From positions 1 through 14,709 of the forward strand of contig CALYTU010000026.1 in assembly GCA_945487445.1 (NCBI GenBank): DNA of 14,709 nt, in the 5' to 3' direction. A program made the position numbers and the translations under genes. The notes under the pieces were generated by a model. The model was given only the letters and a program-made list of their open reading frames with translations, did no database searches and had not been told where the DNA came from. The stretch is from an uncultured Clostridia bacterium (lineage in GTDB: Bacteria; Bacillota; Clostridia; Oscillospirales; Oscillospiraceae). This document shows, one piece after another, positions 7,363 to 14,248 of this stretch (the stretch's first letter is position 1; each line of letters starts with the position of its first letter).

Positions 7363-7998
7363 ATGGAACGAACGATCAAAGCCGTCCTTCCGCCCCGGCG
7401 ACCAAACGGAAAAACGACAGTCATCTTTGACGACGGCGGCGCGTGGAAGCTTCTTCCGCAGGTGGCTGCAGAGCACGGCCTTGTTCCGGGCATGGAGTTA
7501 TCCGAAGCGGAATGCTCTGCCCTGGAATCCGCCAATTCCGCTGCATCCGCCAGGGCTCGGGCCGTGCGGATTGTTTCTGCCGCCGCAGTGTCCAAGCGGG
7601 AGCTGGAGCACCGCCTGAAGCAGAAAGGGGAAAACCCGGAAGACGCGAAAAACGCGGTCCGCTGGCTGGAAGAGCTGGACCTTTTAGATGACGCCGAGAC
7701 CGCCCGCCAGATTGTCAGCCGGGGCGTTAGCCGCGGCTACGGGGCAGAGCGAATCAAGCAGATGCTCTATGCAAAGCGAATTCCGCGTTCCGTCTGGGAC
7801 GAAGCGTTGGAAGCCATTCCCGATATGTCGGACGCGCTGACGGATTTCCTCCGCAAGCGTCTCGGCGAAGCGCCAGACGAGAAGACTGTTCGCAGTGCAG
7901 TCCAAGCTGCCCTCCGCCGGGGCTATACCTGGTCTGAGGTGCGGACCGCAATGGAACGACTCAGGCAAGACATGGACAAATCACGCAGTTTCGCGTAG
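7363..7998 (+). CDS. recX: Regulatory protein RecX
   Basis: RecX binds RecA filaments and restrains their activity. The product is 211 residues; I start at ATG 7363 because CTGGAGG (7351-7357) is a good ribosome site, and the longer upstream frame overlaps recA without support. The N-terminal 60 residues form a variable beta-rich region. The three-helix RecX repeats follow: the first in ALESANSAASARARAVRI to KRELEHRLKQKG, then DAKNAVRWLEELDLLDD with ARQIVSRGVSRGYGAERIKQML, and the last in RSAVQAALRRGYTWSEVRTAMERL. The pattern of a short helical repeat with R/K-G-[YV] turns is characteristic. Position directly after recA supports the call. Confidence 0.93.
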   Translation: MERTIKAVLPPRRPNGKTTVIFDDGGAWKLLPQVAAEHGLVPGMELSEAECSALESANSAASARARAVRIVSAAAVSKRELEHRLKQKGENPEDAKNAVRWLEELDLLDDAETARQIVSRGVSRGYGAERIKQMLYAKRIPRSVWDEALEAIPDMSDALTDFLRKRLGEAPDEKTVRSAVQAALRRGYTWSEVRTAMERLRQDMDKSRSFA

Positions 7999-8050
7999 AA
8001 ACAGCGAAAAATGTCATTTAGTTCGTAATTCCGATATGCAGGAGAACAAA

Positions 8051-9373
8051 ATGAAGCATACCGTATCATTCATATCACTTGGCTGTGCCAAAAATCAGGT
8101 GGACTGCGAGCAGATGATGTATCTCATGGTCCAGGCCGGCTATGAGCTCCGGCCGGAGCCGGAGGACGTGGACTTGGTCATAATCAACACCTGCGGCTTC
8201 ATTGATGCCGCCAAAAGCGAGGCCATTGAAGCCATTCTCTCCGTCGGTCAAAAGAAGGCGGAGGGCCGGGTGGGAAAGATCCTGGTCACCGGCTGTCTGG
8301 CCCAGCGTTACCGCGAGGAGATCCTGACCGAGCTGCCCGAGGTGGACGGCATTCTGGGCACAGGCAGCTATTATGACGTAGTAGCTGCCGCGAGGCAGGT
8401 GCTGAACGGGCGGATGGTCTCCGAGTTCGGCTCCATTCACGCCCCTGTGGAGGAGACAGGCCGCGTTCTGACCACACCCGCCTTCTATTCCTTCATTAAG
8501 ATTGCGGAGGGCTGCGACAACCACTGTGCCTTCTGCGTGATTCCGAAGCTCCGTGGCAAATTCCGTAGCCGTAGACTGGAGGACATCGTCTCCGAAGCGG
8601 AGAACCTGGCCCGGGGCGGCACGAAGGAACTGATTGTTGTCGCTCAGGATACCTCCCGCTACGGCATCGACATTTATGGAAAGCGGATGCTCCCCGAGCT
8701 TCTGCGCAGCTTGTGCCGGATCAATGGCCTGCACTGGATTCGGGTCCATTACACCTATCCCGATGAGATCACCGACGAGTTGATCGACGTCGTGGCAGAG
8801 GAACCCAGGATCGTGAAGTATCTGGATATCCCCATCCAGCACGTCAACGACGGCATTCTCAAGCGGATGAACCGCCGGGGCAACCGTGCATATCTGGAGG
8901 ACCTGTTCAACAGGCTCCGGAGCCGCATCCCCGGACTGGTTTTGCGAACCAGTTTGATTGCCGGTCTGCCCGGAGAGGGGGAGAGGGAGTTCGAAGAGCT
9001 CTGCGGCTTCCTCCGCCGCTGGCGGCTTGAACGGGTGGGCGCTTTCGCGTTTTCCCCGGAGGAGGGGACCCCGGCGGCGGGGATGGATCACCCGGACGCA
9101 GAAACCGCCCAACGCCGGGCCGACTACATTGCCGAGCTCCAGTCCGAAGTGCTGGACGCTTATAACGCTTCGTGTTTTGGCCGGACCATGGAGGTTCTGG
9201 TGGAGGACTGGGACGGGGCATCTTATTATGGCAGGACCTACGCGGATTCCCCCGGCATTGACGGAACAGTTCGTTTTACGTCGGATCTGGACCATCGCCT
9301 AGGTGAATTCGTGCAGGTTTCAATCCTGGGCGCCGAGGATGGCGACCTGATCGGCAGGGAGGAAACACCATGA
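8051..9373 (+). CDS. rimO: Ribosomal protein S12 methylthiotransferase RimO
   Basis: RimO is a radical SAM enzyme with two [4Fe-4S] clusters that adds a methylthio group to the beta-carbon of a conserved aspartate in ribosomal protein S12. The product is 440 residues, the usual length. The N-terminal UPF0004 domain carries the three auxiliary-cluster cysteines C12 (SLGCAKNQVDCE), C48 (INTCGF) and C82 (TGCLAQRY). The radical SAM motif is C155-x3-C159-x2-C162. A TRAM domain closes the protein, with GRTYADSPGIDG, which is RimO-like and not MiaB-like. The start at 8051 follows AGGAGA (8040-8045); ATG 8036 is in frame but overlaps that site. The stop overlaps the pgsA start by 4 bp (ATGA), so the two are translationally coupled. 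Confidence 0.95.
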   Translation: MKHTVSFISLGCAKNQVDCEQMMYLMVQAGYELRPEPEDVDLVIINTCGFIDAAKSEAIEAILSVGQKKAEGRVGKILVTGCLAQRYREEILTELPEVDGILGTGSYYDVVAAARQVLNGRMVSEFGSIHAPVEETGRVLTTPAFYSFIKIAEGCDNHCAFCVIPKLRGKFRSRRLEDIVSEAENLARGGTKELIVVAQDTSRYGIDIYGKRMLPELLRSLCRINGLHWIRVHYTYPDEITDELIDVVAEEPRIVKYLDIPIQHVNDGILKRMNRRGNRAYLEDLFNRLRSRIPGLVLRTSLIAGLPGEGEREFEELCGFLRRWRLERVGAFAFSPEEGTPAAGMDHPDAETAQRRADYIAELQSEVLDAYNASCFGRTMEVLVEDWDGASYYGRTYADSPGIDGTVRFTSDLDHRLGEFVQVSILGAEDGDLIGREETP

Positions 9374-9909
9374 CAACAGCAAGCAAAATTACGCTTATCC
9401 GCGTGGCCATGATCCCGGCTTTTATGCTGGCCTTTCTTTTGAGCCAAGATCACGACTGGCTCAAGTGGCTTGCGCTGGGCATTTTCATTCTGGCGAGCCT
9501 GACCGATTTTGTGGACGGTCATCTCGCCCGGAAGTACAATCAGGTTTCCGATTTCGGCAAGTTTTTGGATCCTTTGGCGGACAAGCTTCTGGTGATCTCC
9601 GCCATGTGCATCTTCTGCCAGTGGAGGCTGATGCCGGCCTGGGCGCTGATGATCGTCCTGACCCGGGAGTTCGCGGTCACAGGTCTTCGCCTGATTGCCG
9701 TGGGCAACGGCAGGGTCATCGCTGCCGGTTGGTCCGGCAAGGTCAAAACCTTTTCAACCATGATTGCCCTCTGTGTCTGGATCGTTTTCCACAGCTGGAC
9801 CTGGCTGAACTGGATTATCATTCTGGTCATCGTTCTGCCCACGATCTACTCCGGCGTGGAGTATTTTGTGAAGAACTGGGATGCACTGGATCTGAAAAAG
9901 AAGAATTAA
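9370..9909 (+). CDS. pgsA: CDP-diacylglycerol--glycerol-3-phosphate 3-phosphatidyltransferase (PgsA)
   Basis: PgsA makes phosphatidylglycerophosphate from CDP-diacylglycerol and glycerol-3-phosphate at the inner face of the membrane, the committed step to phosphatidylglycerol and cardiolipin. The 179-residue length is standard. The CDP-alcohol phosphotransferase signature is complete: D46-x2-D49-G50-x2-A53-R54-x8-G63-x3-D67-x3-D71, which coordinates the two metal ions. About five to six hydrophobic helices cover the rest, and the N-terminal segment ITLIRVAMIP is family-typical. GGGAGG (9357-9362) is the ribosome site. The gene overlaps rimO by 4 bp; ycaO begins 37 bp downstream. A related phosphatidyltransferase (for serine or inositol) is much less likely given the N-terminal TxxRxxxxP pattern. 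Confidence 0.95.
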   Translation: MTTASKITLIRVAMIPAFMLAFLLSQDHDWLKWLALGIFILASLTDFVDGHLARKYNQVSDFGKFLDPLADKLLVISAMCIFCQWRLMPAWALMIVLTREFAVTGLRLIAVGNGRVIAAGWSGKVKTFSTMIALCVWIVFHSWTWLNWIIILVIVLPTIYSGVEYFVKNWDALDLKKKN

Positions 9910-9910
9910 G

Positions 9911-9927
9911 AACAGGCATCGCCTGTT
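9911..9927 (+). other. Small hairpin in the pgsA-ycaO gap
   Basis: AACAGGC (9911-9917) and GCCTGTT (9921-9927) form a perfect 7-bp stem with an ATC loop, two bases after the pgsA stop. The bases after it (TACC) are not a U-run, so it is a poor terminator and is more likely a weak attenuator, an RNA-stability element or chance. AGGAGG (9935-9940) for ycaO follows 8 bases later. Confidence 0.4.
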
Positions 9928-9946
9928 TACCATCAGGAGGAACGTC

Positions 9947-11758
9947 ATGCAAGCGGATACCAAATTCAAGGACGCGCTGCCTGCGCGAACGGTCGAGCGA
10001 ATTCAGGGCATTCTGGCCTCTCACGGGATCGAAACTGCGGAGGCCGGGATCGCCAGCGGGGTCAAGCACTGTCATTCCATGCGCGTCAGCGTAAAGGATG
10101 TGGAATTCGGAGCCAACGGAAAGGGTATGACAGAGGACTACTCCAAGGCCAGCGGCTATGCCGAGTTTATGGAACGCCTTCAGGCGGGCTACCTTCGCCG
10201 CCGCATCTGGCGGGACCAGTGCGTGGACTTTCCCGACGAGGTGCAGATGACGGCTGCGGACTGTGCTGCCTCCTGTGCCGACTGGATCGAGGGGATGCGC
10301 CAGAGCCTGTCGGACCTGTTCGGGCGAGAAATCCCCACCGGCCAAATCGTTCGCAAGCTGTTTGAGGCCGACGGCGAGGCGCAGACTGTGACCGCCATCC
10401 CGTTTTATGACCCCAAGCATGACAGAATGATCTATTACCCCAAAAAGGGCATGGCCTTTCTCTATAACACCAACGGTCTTGCCGCCGGCAACAACCTGAC
10501 TGAAGCTGCCGTACAAAGCCTGAGCGAGATCTATGAGCGCCACAATCTGGTGCGGATGTTCTTCGGTAATTTCGTGCCGCCCACGATCCCGGAGGACTAT
10601 CTGCGCCGTTTTCCGAAGGTCTATGAGATCATTGAGGATCTGCGAGCCGCTGGGCTGGAGGTGCTGGTGAAGGACTGCTCTTTGGGCGAGCCCTTCCCGC
10701 TGGTGGCCGCTGTGGTTGTGGATCAGCCCCATCACGCCTATCACGTCCATCTGGGCGCCTTCCCGGCCTTTGAGATCGCCCTGGAGCGCAGCTTCACAGA
10801 GATGTTCCAGGGCCGAACTTTGCAGGATGTTACGAACACCAGGACCTTCGCAGCCGGGGACACCAAGAGCCGCACCAATGCCGAGCTGATCCAGTTTTTG
10901 ACCACCGGCTGCGGCCGTTACCCCCTGTCCTTCTTCTCTGACCGGCCCACGTATCCCTTCCGTCCCTTCCCGGACCGCTCCACCATGTCCAACACCGAGC
11001 TGTTGCGGGAATTTACCGACTATTTGGAGGGAAAGGGCTATCACCTCTATGTGCGGAATATCTCCCACCTGGGGTTCCCCTCCATCCGCGTCGTGGTCCC
11101 CGGCATGAGTGAGATCATGCCCACCCAGCTTCTGGACCGTTTCCCCATTGCCTACATGCTGGAACGCTATCGGCAGGCTCCTCTGGACCTGACAGCGCTG
11201 ACAGAGGACGAGCGCTTTGAGTACCGACTGCTGCTGGACTATCTGGCCGCTAATTACGGTGCGGACGCGCTGGACTATCTCTTCCTTACGGGCCGCAATC
11301 TGGACCGTACCAACCGCAACGTAACCCGGTTTTTGGGCCGTATGGTCTATGGCTGGATGGAGTGGGAGCGCGACCGGGAAACTGCGCTCGGCTATGCCCG
11401 TGCAGCCTTGCCCGTGGCGGAGCAGGAGGACGCTCAATACCTTGCTTGTCTCTGCGCCTTCCAGGAGCAGCTTGCCGCCGGCGCGGACCTGGCTGCGGTG
11501 CGCTCCGCCCTCGGCGTGCTTTACGGTGCGGCTTCTGCTGCCGAGGTTGACGCGGTTTTGACGGCGGGAGAGAACCCCTTTGCCCGTTATCTGGTGCGCT
11601 GCGACCCGGAGCGCTGCGGGGCCTGCCCCTATCACGCAAACTGCACCGGCTGGACCACGGACGCATTTGTGGAGAAGATTCGGCACATCGTTGCCGCCTT
11701 CGATTCCGAGGCAGCGCACGCCCGTCTGCGGGAGACCTTCGCCCCGCTTTACCGTTAA
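9947..11758 (+). CDS. ycaO: YcaO-domain ATP-dependent enzyme (E. coli YcaO-like subgroup)
   Basis: YcaO proteins use ATP to activate peptide-backbone amides; in RiPP pathways this makes azolines or thioamides. Here the product is 603 residues, near the length of the stand-alone E. coli YcaO and without a fused partner. The three ATP/Mg-binding segments are intact: S69-x3-E73-x2-E76-R (ASGYAEFMERL), Q190-x3-E194-x2-E197-R (QSLSEIYER) and R281-x3-E285-x2-Q288 (RSFTEMFQGR). NGLAAGN and RVVVPGMSEI match blocks I recall in E. coli YcaO. The C-terminal 200 residues are mostly helical and contain C552-x4-C557-x2-C560-x5-C566, a likely metal or Fe-S site that I do not recall in E. coli YcaO. AGGAGG (9935-9940) fixes the start. 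Placement behind rimO-pgsA suggests work on ribosomal protein S12 with RimO, not natural-product synthesis; this is inference. Confidence 0.92.
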   Translation: MQADTKFKDALPARTVERIQGILASHGIETAEAGIASGVKHCHSMRVSVKDVEFGANGKGMTEDYSKASGYAEFMERLQAGYLRRRIWRDQCVDFPDEVQMTAADCAASCADWIEGMRQSLSDLFGREIPTGQIVRKLFEADGEAQTVTAIPFYDPKHDRMIYYPKKGMAFLYNTNGLAAGNNLTEAAVQSLSEIYERHNLVRMFFGNFVPPTIPEDYLRRFPKVYEIIEDLRAAGLEVLVKDCSLGEPFPLVAAVVVDQPHHAYHVHLGAFPAFEIALERSFTEMFQGRTLQDVTNTRTFAAGDTKSRTNAELIQFLTTGCGRYPLSFFSDRPTYPFRPFPDRSTMSNTELLREFTDYLEGKGYHLYVRNISHLGFPSIRVVVPGMSEIMPTQLLDRFPIAYMLERYRQAPLDLTALTEDERFEYRLLLDYLAANYGADALDYLFLTGRNLDRTNRNVTRFLGRMVYGWMEWERDRETALGYARAALPVAEQEDAQYLACLCAFQEQLAAGADLAAVRSALGVLYGAASAAEVDAVLTAGENPFARYLVRCDPERCGACPYHANCTGWTTDAFVEKIRHIVAAFDSEAAHARLRETFAPLYR

Positions 11759-11800
11759 AGGAAAAACGCCAGGGGCCAGTGCGCGGTTCACTTTTTTCGT

Positions 11801-11816
11801 GGCCGATGTTACGGCC
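11801..11816 (+). other. Short hairpin between ycaO and the thioesterase gene
   Basis: GGCCG (11801-11805) and CGGCC (11812-11816) form a 5-bp GC stem with a 6-base loop. An AT-rich stretch without a proper U-run follows (TGTCATAAAAAT). The 96-bp gap holds no other clear signal except the ribosome site GGGGAGAGG (11839-11847). A weak terminator or processing site is possible; chance is also possible. Confidence 0.25.
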
Positions 11817-11854
11817 TGTCATAAAAATAATTGCAATGCGGGGAGAGGCATAAG

Positions 11855-12268
11855 ATGGATACGTATACGCATAAGGTTCAATACTACGAAACCGACAAAA
11901 TGGGCTGTGTTCACCACTCCAACTACATTCGCTGGATGGAGGAGGCCAGGGTGGAGCTTTTGGACCGCCTGGGCATCGGCTTCTCCATGATGGAAACTCG
12001 GGGGATTATCTCCCCGGTGGTTGGCATCCAATGCCGATACCTCCGTCCCACGCACTTCGACGAGCGGGTAAGCGTCCGGGTCACAGTCACGGAGTACAAG
12101 GGTGTCCGCCTGAGGATCGGTTATGAAATGACAGATGAGGTCGGCAATCCGGTCTGCACGGGCAGCTCCGAGCACTGCTTCACAGATGCCACAGGTAAGC
12201 CGATTGCGCTAAAGAAGCAGTACCCAGACATCGACGCGGTTTTGCGCGAAGCCGCGGCCGCCGAATAG
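11855..12268 (+). CDS. Hotdog-fold acyl-CoA thioesterase (YbgC/FadM type)
   Basis: The product is 137 residues, the standard length for the 4-hydroxybenzoyl-CoA thioesterase family, which hydrolyses acyl-CoA thioesters. The N-terminal signature is VQYYETDKMGCVHHSNYIRW followed by MEEAR; D14 aligns with the catalytic aspartate of the family and the helix YIRWMEEAR is the hotdog central helix. The strand RVTVTEYKGVRLRIGYEM and the segment TGSSEHCFTD are typical of the second half. I start at ATG 11855 because of GGGGAGAGG (11839-11847). It may be transcribed with ycaO. The substrate cannot be told from the sequence; housekeeping turnover of fatty acyl-CoA, or a link to phospholipid synthesis through nearby pgsA, are both guesses. 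Confidence 0.9.
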   Translation: MDTYTHKVQYYETDKMGCVHHSNYIRWMEEARVELLDRLGIGFSMMETRGIISPVVGIQCRYLRPTHFDERVSVRVTVTEYKGVRLRIGYEMTDEVGNPVCTGSSEHCFTDATGKPIALKKQYPDIDAVLREAAAAE

Positions 12269-12288
12269 GACAGAATAAGGTCTGTCCT
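12267..12288 (+). terminator. Hairpin at the thioesterase stop codon, possible terminator
   Basis: AGGACAGA (12267-12274) and TCTGTCCT (12281-12288) form a perfect 8-bp stem with loop ATAAGG; the stop codon overlaps its start. The palindrome CCTGCGCAGG (12286-12295) adjoins it. No U-run follows, so intrinsic termination would be weak. It lies between the thioesterase gene and the cysS promoter, where an operon end is expected. Confidence 0.4.
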
Positions 12289-12366
12289 GCGCAGGCTGTG
12301 GTTTATCGTTCTCCGATTGACGATTGCCTGATTATCAATCACAAGATGGAAAATTCGCAAAAAGGA

Positions 12367-12395
12367 TTGACACGCCGGTAAGAATCTGCTAATAT
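12367..12395 (+). promoter_or_regulatory. cysS promoter (sigma-A type)
   Basis: TTGACA (12367-12372) is a perfect -35 element. TAATAT (12390-12395) is a good -10 element at the optimal 17-bp spacing. Transcription should start near 12402, giving a leader of about 240 bases that contains the whole T-box. Confidence 0.88.
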
Positions 12396-12401
12396 ACTAG
12401 G

Positions 12402-12619
12402 GAAACTGAATAGTCGTAATGATCGGAAAGAGTAACCGCACAAGACTGCGACAGAGAGCCCCCGCCATCGGCTGGAAGCGGGAGTGGCAGGTCCCGCGGG
12501 GAAGTGCGTCCGGGAGCGAAGGGGAGACCCCGTGAGGCCGCGTCAGCGCCATAGTTACAAAGCAGAGTGGAACCGCGAGTAATCGCCTCTGGGATTATCC
12601 CGGAGGCGGTTTTGTTGTT
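12402..12619 (+). promoter_or_regulatory. T-box riboswitch specific for tRNA-Cys
   Basis: The leader senses uncharged tRNA-Cys and lets transcription continue into cysS. Stem I carries AGAGTAA (about 12428-12434) for the S-turn, AGAGAG (about 12454-12459) and GGCTGGAAGCGGG for the distal loop, and GGAAGTGCGTCC, in which TGC (12505-12507) is the likely specifier, a cysteine codon. The T-box sequence AGAGTGGAACCGCG is at 12564-12577. The antiterminator folds as CAGAG (12563-12567) with CTCTG (12587-12591) and GCGA (12575-12578) with TCGC (12583-12586), leaving a bulge TGGAACC (12568-12574). The bulge base A after TGG would pair with U73, the discriminator of tRNA-Cys. Two independent contacts therefore agree on cysteine. 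Confidence 0.95.
12584..12619 (+). terminator. T-box intrinsic terminator upstream of cysS
   Basis: CGCCTCTGGGA (12584-12594) pairs with TCCCGGAGGCG (12598-12608) over 11 bp with one G-U pair and a TTA loop. GTTTTGTTGTT follows as U-rich tail. The 5' arm shares bases 12584-12591 with the antiterminator, so the two folds exclude each other. Confidence 0.93.
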
Positions 12620-12641
12620 CCGCGGAAAAGGAGGAAAAACG

Positions 12642-14054
12642 ATGTATCTGTACAACTCTCTGACCCGAAAAAAGGAGCTTTTTGTTCCTAATCATCCTGA
12701 GCTTGTGAAAATGTACACCTGCGGTCCCACGGTGTATCACTACGCTCACATCGGCAACCTGCGCACCTACATTATGGAGGATGTGCTGGAGAAATATCTA
12801 CGCTACGCGGGCTATAAGGTCAAGCGAGTGATGAATATCACCGACGTAGGCCATCTCTCCTCCGACGGCGACACCGGCGAGGATAAGATGCTCAAGGGCG
12901 CAAAGCGTGAACACAAGACCGTCATGGAAATCGCGAAGATGTACACCGACGCCTTCTTCGAGGACTGCCGGAAGCTCAACATCAAGCGGCCCGATGTGGT
13001 GGAGCCCGCCACAAACTGCATTACCGATTATATCCAGATCATTGAGACCCTTCTGGAAAAGGGCTATGCCTATCGCGCCGGCGGCAATGTCTATTTTGAC
13101 ACTTCCAAATTGGAAAGATACTTTGTCTTCAATGACTTCAACGCCGAGGATCTGGACGTAGGGGTGCGTGAGGGCGTGGAGGAGGACCTGAACAAGCGCA
13201 ACAAGAACGACTTCGTCCTCTGGTTCACTCAGTCCAAGTTTGAGGATCAGGCCCTGAAATGGGATTCCCCCTGGGGCGTGGGCTATCCCGGCTGGCACAT
13301 TGAGTGCACCGCCATCTCCCTCAAGCACCTGGGCGAGGATATGGATATCCACTGCGGCGGCATCGACAACGCCTTCCCTCACCACACGAACGAGATCGCT
13401 CAGTCCGAGGCCTTCCTGGGCCACAAGTGGGTCAACTTCTGGTTCCACGTCCTGCACCTGAACACCAATTCCGGCAAAATGTCCAAGTCCACCGGCGAGT
13501 TCTTGACCGTCAGCCTGCTGGAAAAGAAAGGCTACGATCCTCTTGCCTACCGGTTCTTCTGCCTGCAAAGCCACTATCGCAAGAACCTGGTCTTCAGCTA
13601 TGAAAATCTGGATAACGCCGTCTTGGCTTATAACAAGCTGATTGACAAGATAACTGCCCTGGACCCGAAAGCTGACGGTGCTGTGGATGAGGAAATGCTT
13701 CGGGAGCTGAAGCAGCGTTTTGTGAAGGGCATGGATGCCGATCTGAACACCTCCCTGGCCATTACGGCTCTGTACGATGTGCTCAAGGCGAAGACCAACG
13801 ATCACACCAAGCTGGCTGCTATTGCGGATTTTGACCGGGTCCTGGGTCTCAATCTGCTGGAGGCTGCTGATGCCAAGCGGGCCGCCCAACCGGAAGAGGA
13901 GCGCGACCCCGAGATTGAAGCCCTGCTTGCTGCCCGCACAGCGGCCAAAAAGGAGAAGAACTTTGCCGAAGCCGACCGCATCCGCGACGAGCTGAAAGCG
14001 CGCGGCATAGAGATCATCGACACCCCCCATGGCCCCAGGTGGAAGCGGATCTGA
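12642..14054 (+). CDS. cysS: Cysteinyl-tRNA synthetase
   Basis: CysRS charges tRNA-Cys with cysteine. The product is 470 residues, a normal length for this monomeric class I synthetase. C27 in YTCGPTVY is the first zinc ligand that gives cysteine specificity; the others are likely in GWHIECTAI and DNAFPHHTNE. The HIGH motif appears as H36-I-G-N39 and the KMSKS motif as K279-M-S-K-S283. The C-terminal part has the helical DALR-type anticodon-binding region and ends with the typical KARGIEIIDTPHGPRWKR segment. AAAGGAGG (12627-12634) fixes the start at 12642; the longer open frame reaches back into the T-box. Expression is controlled by the T-box leader according to tRNA-Cys charging. Confidence 0.98.
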   Translation: MYLYNSLTRKKELFVPNHPELVKMYTCGPTVYHYAHIGNLRTYIMEDVLEKYLRYAGYKVKRVMNITDVGHLSSDGDTGEDKMLKGAKREHKTVMEIAKMYTDAFFEDCRKLNIKRPDVVEPATNCITDYIQIIETLLEKGYAYRAGGNVYFDTSKLERYFVFNDFNAEDLDVGVREGVEEDLNKRNKNDFVLWFTQSKFEDQALKWDSPWGVGYPGWHIECTAISLKHLGEDMDIHCGGIDNAFPHHTNEIAQSEAFLGHKWVNFWFHVLHLNTNSGKMSKSTGEFLTVSLLEKKGYDPLAYRFFCLQSHYRKNLVFSYENLDNAVLAYNKLIDKITALDPKADGAVDEEMLRELKQRFVKGMDADLNTSLAITALYDVLKAKTNDHTKLAAIADFDRVLGLNLLEAADAKRAAQPEEERDPEIEALLAARTAAKKEKNFAEADRIRDELKARGIEIIDTPHGPRWKRI

Positions 14055-14076
14055 TCCGAATTAAAACGATGCTATT

Positions 14077-14098
14077 CAGAATGGCTTTTTCCATTCTG
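14077..14098 (+). terminator. Hairpin downstream of cysS, first of two
   Basis: CAGAATGG (14077-14084) and CCATTCTG (14091-14098) form a perfect 8-bp stem with the loop CTTTTT. It lies 22 bases after the cysS stop. The T bases are in the loop and no U-run follows the stem, so termination efficiency is uncertain. Confidence 0.4.
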
Positions 14099-14102
14099 TC
14101 TG

Positions 14103-14146
14103 CCGGAAAGCCCTTCGCTGCAACTCCGCAGCGAAGGGCTTTCCGG
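14103..14146 (+). terminator. Perfect 19-bp hairpin downstream of cysS, possible bidirectional terminator
   Basis: CCGGAAAGCCCTTCGCTGC (14103-14121) pairs without mismatch with its complement (14128-14146) around the loop AACTCC. Such a long perfect stem is most likely the cysS terminator, although TGTTCTGT after it is only partly U-rich. It sits between + strand cysS and the - strand pseudogene and may serve both directions. A REP-like dispersed repeat or a mobile-element end is an alternative. From 14147 to 14248 I see no gene; only a weak GTTCT/AGAAC repeat (14148-14164) stands out. Confidence 0.6.
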
Positions 14147-14248
14147 TGTTCTGTCGGGGAGAACAAGTGATACTGTTTCACACAGTTCATATGGCGCTGA
14201 TTCTCCCTGCAATTTCTCAGCTGGGGATAGATCAGCAAAAGAGCATCA

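Noticed and set aside
8075..9295. A 406-residue open frame on the - strand across rimO
   Set aside because: Antisense shadow; the + strand protein has complete RimO cysteine motifs and the frame has no recognisable domain.
9947..11758. YcaO as part of a RiPP (thiopeptide, azole or thioamide) biosynthesis cluster
   Set aside because: No precursor-like small gene, E1-like/ThiF partner, TfuA, dehydrogenase or transporter is nearby; the neighbours are housekeeping genes and the protein resembles the stand-alone YcaO subgroup.
9827..11791. A 654-residue open frame on the - strand across ycaO, longer than ycaO itself
   Set aside because: It is the antisense shadow of a GC-rich coding sequence. 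It shows no family motif, whereas the + strand frame carries all three YcaO ATP-binding motifs and a perfect ribosome site.
12798..14030. A 410-residue open frame on the - strand across cysS
   Set aside because: Antisense shadow of a well-supported synthetase gene; no motif and no ribosome site seen.
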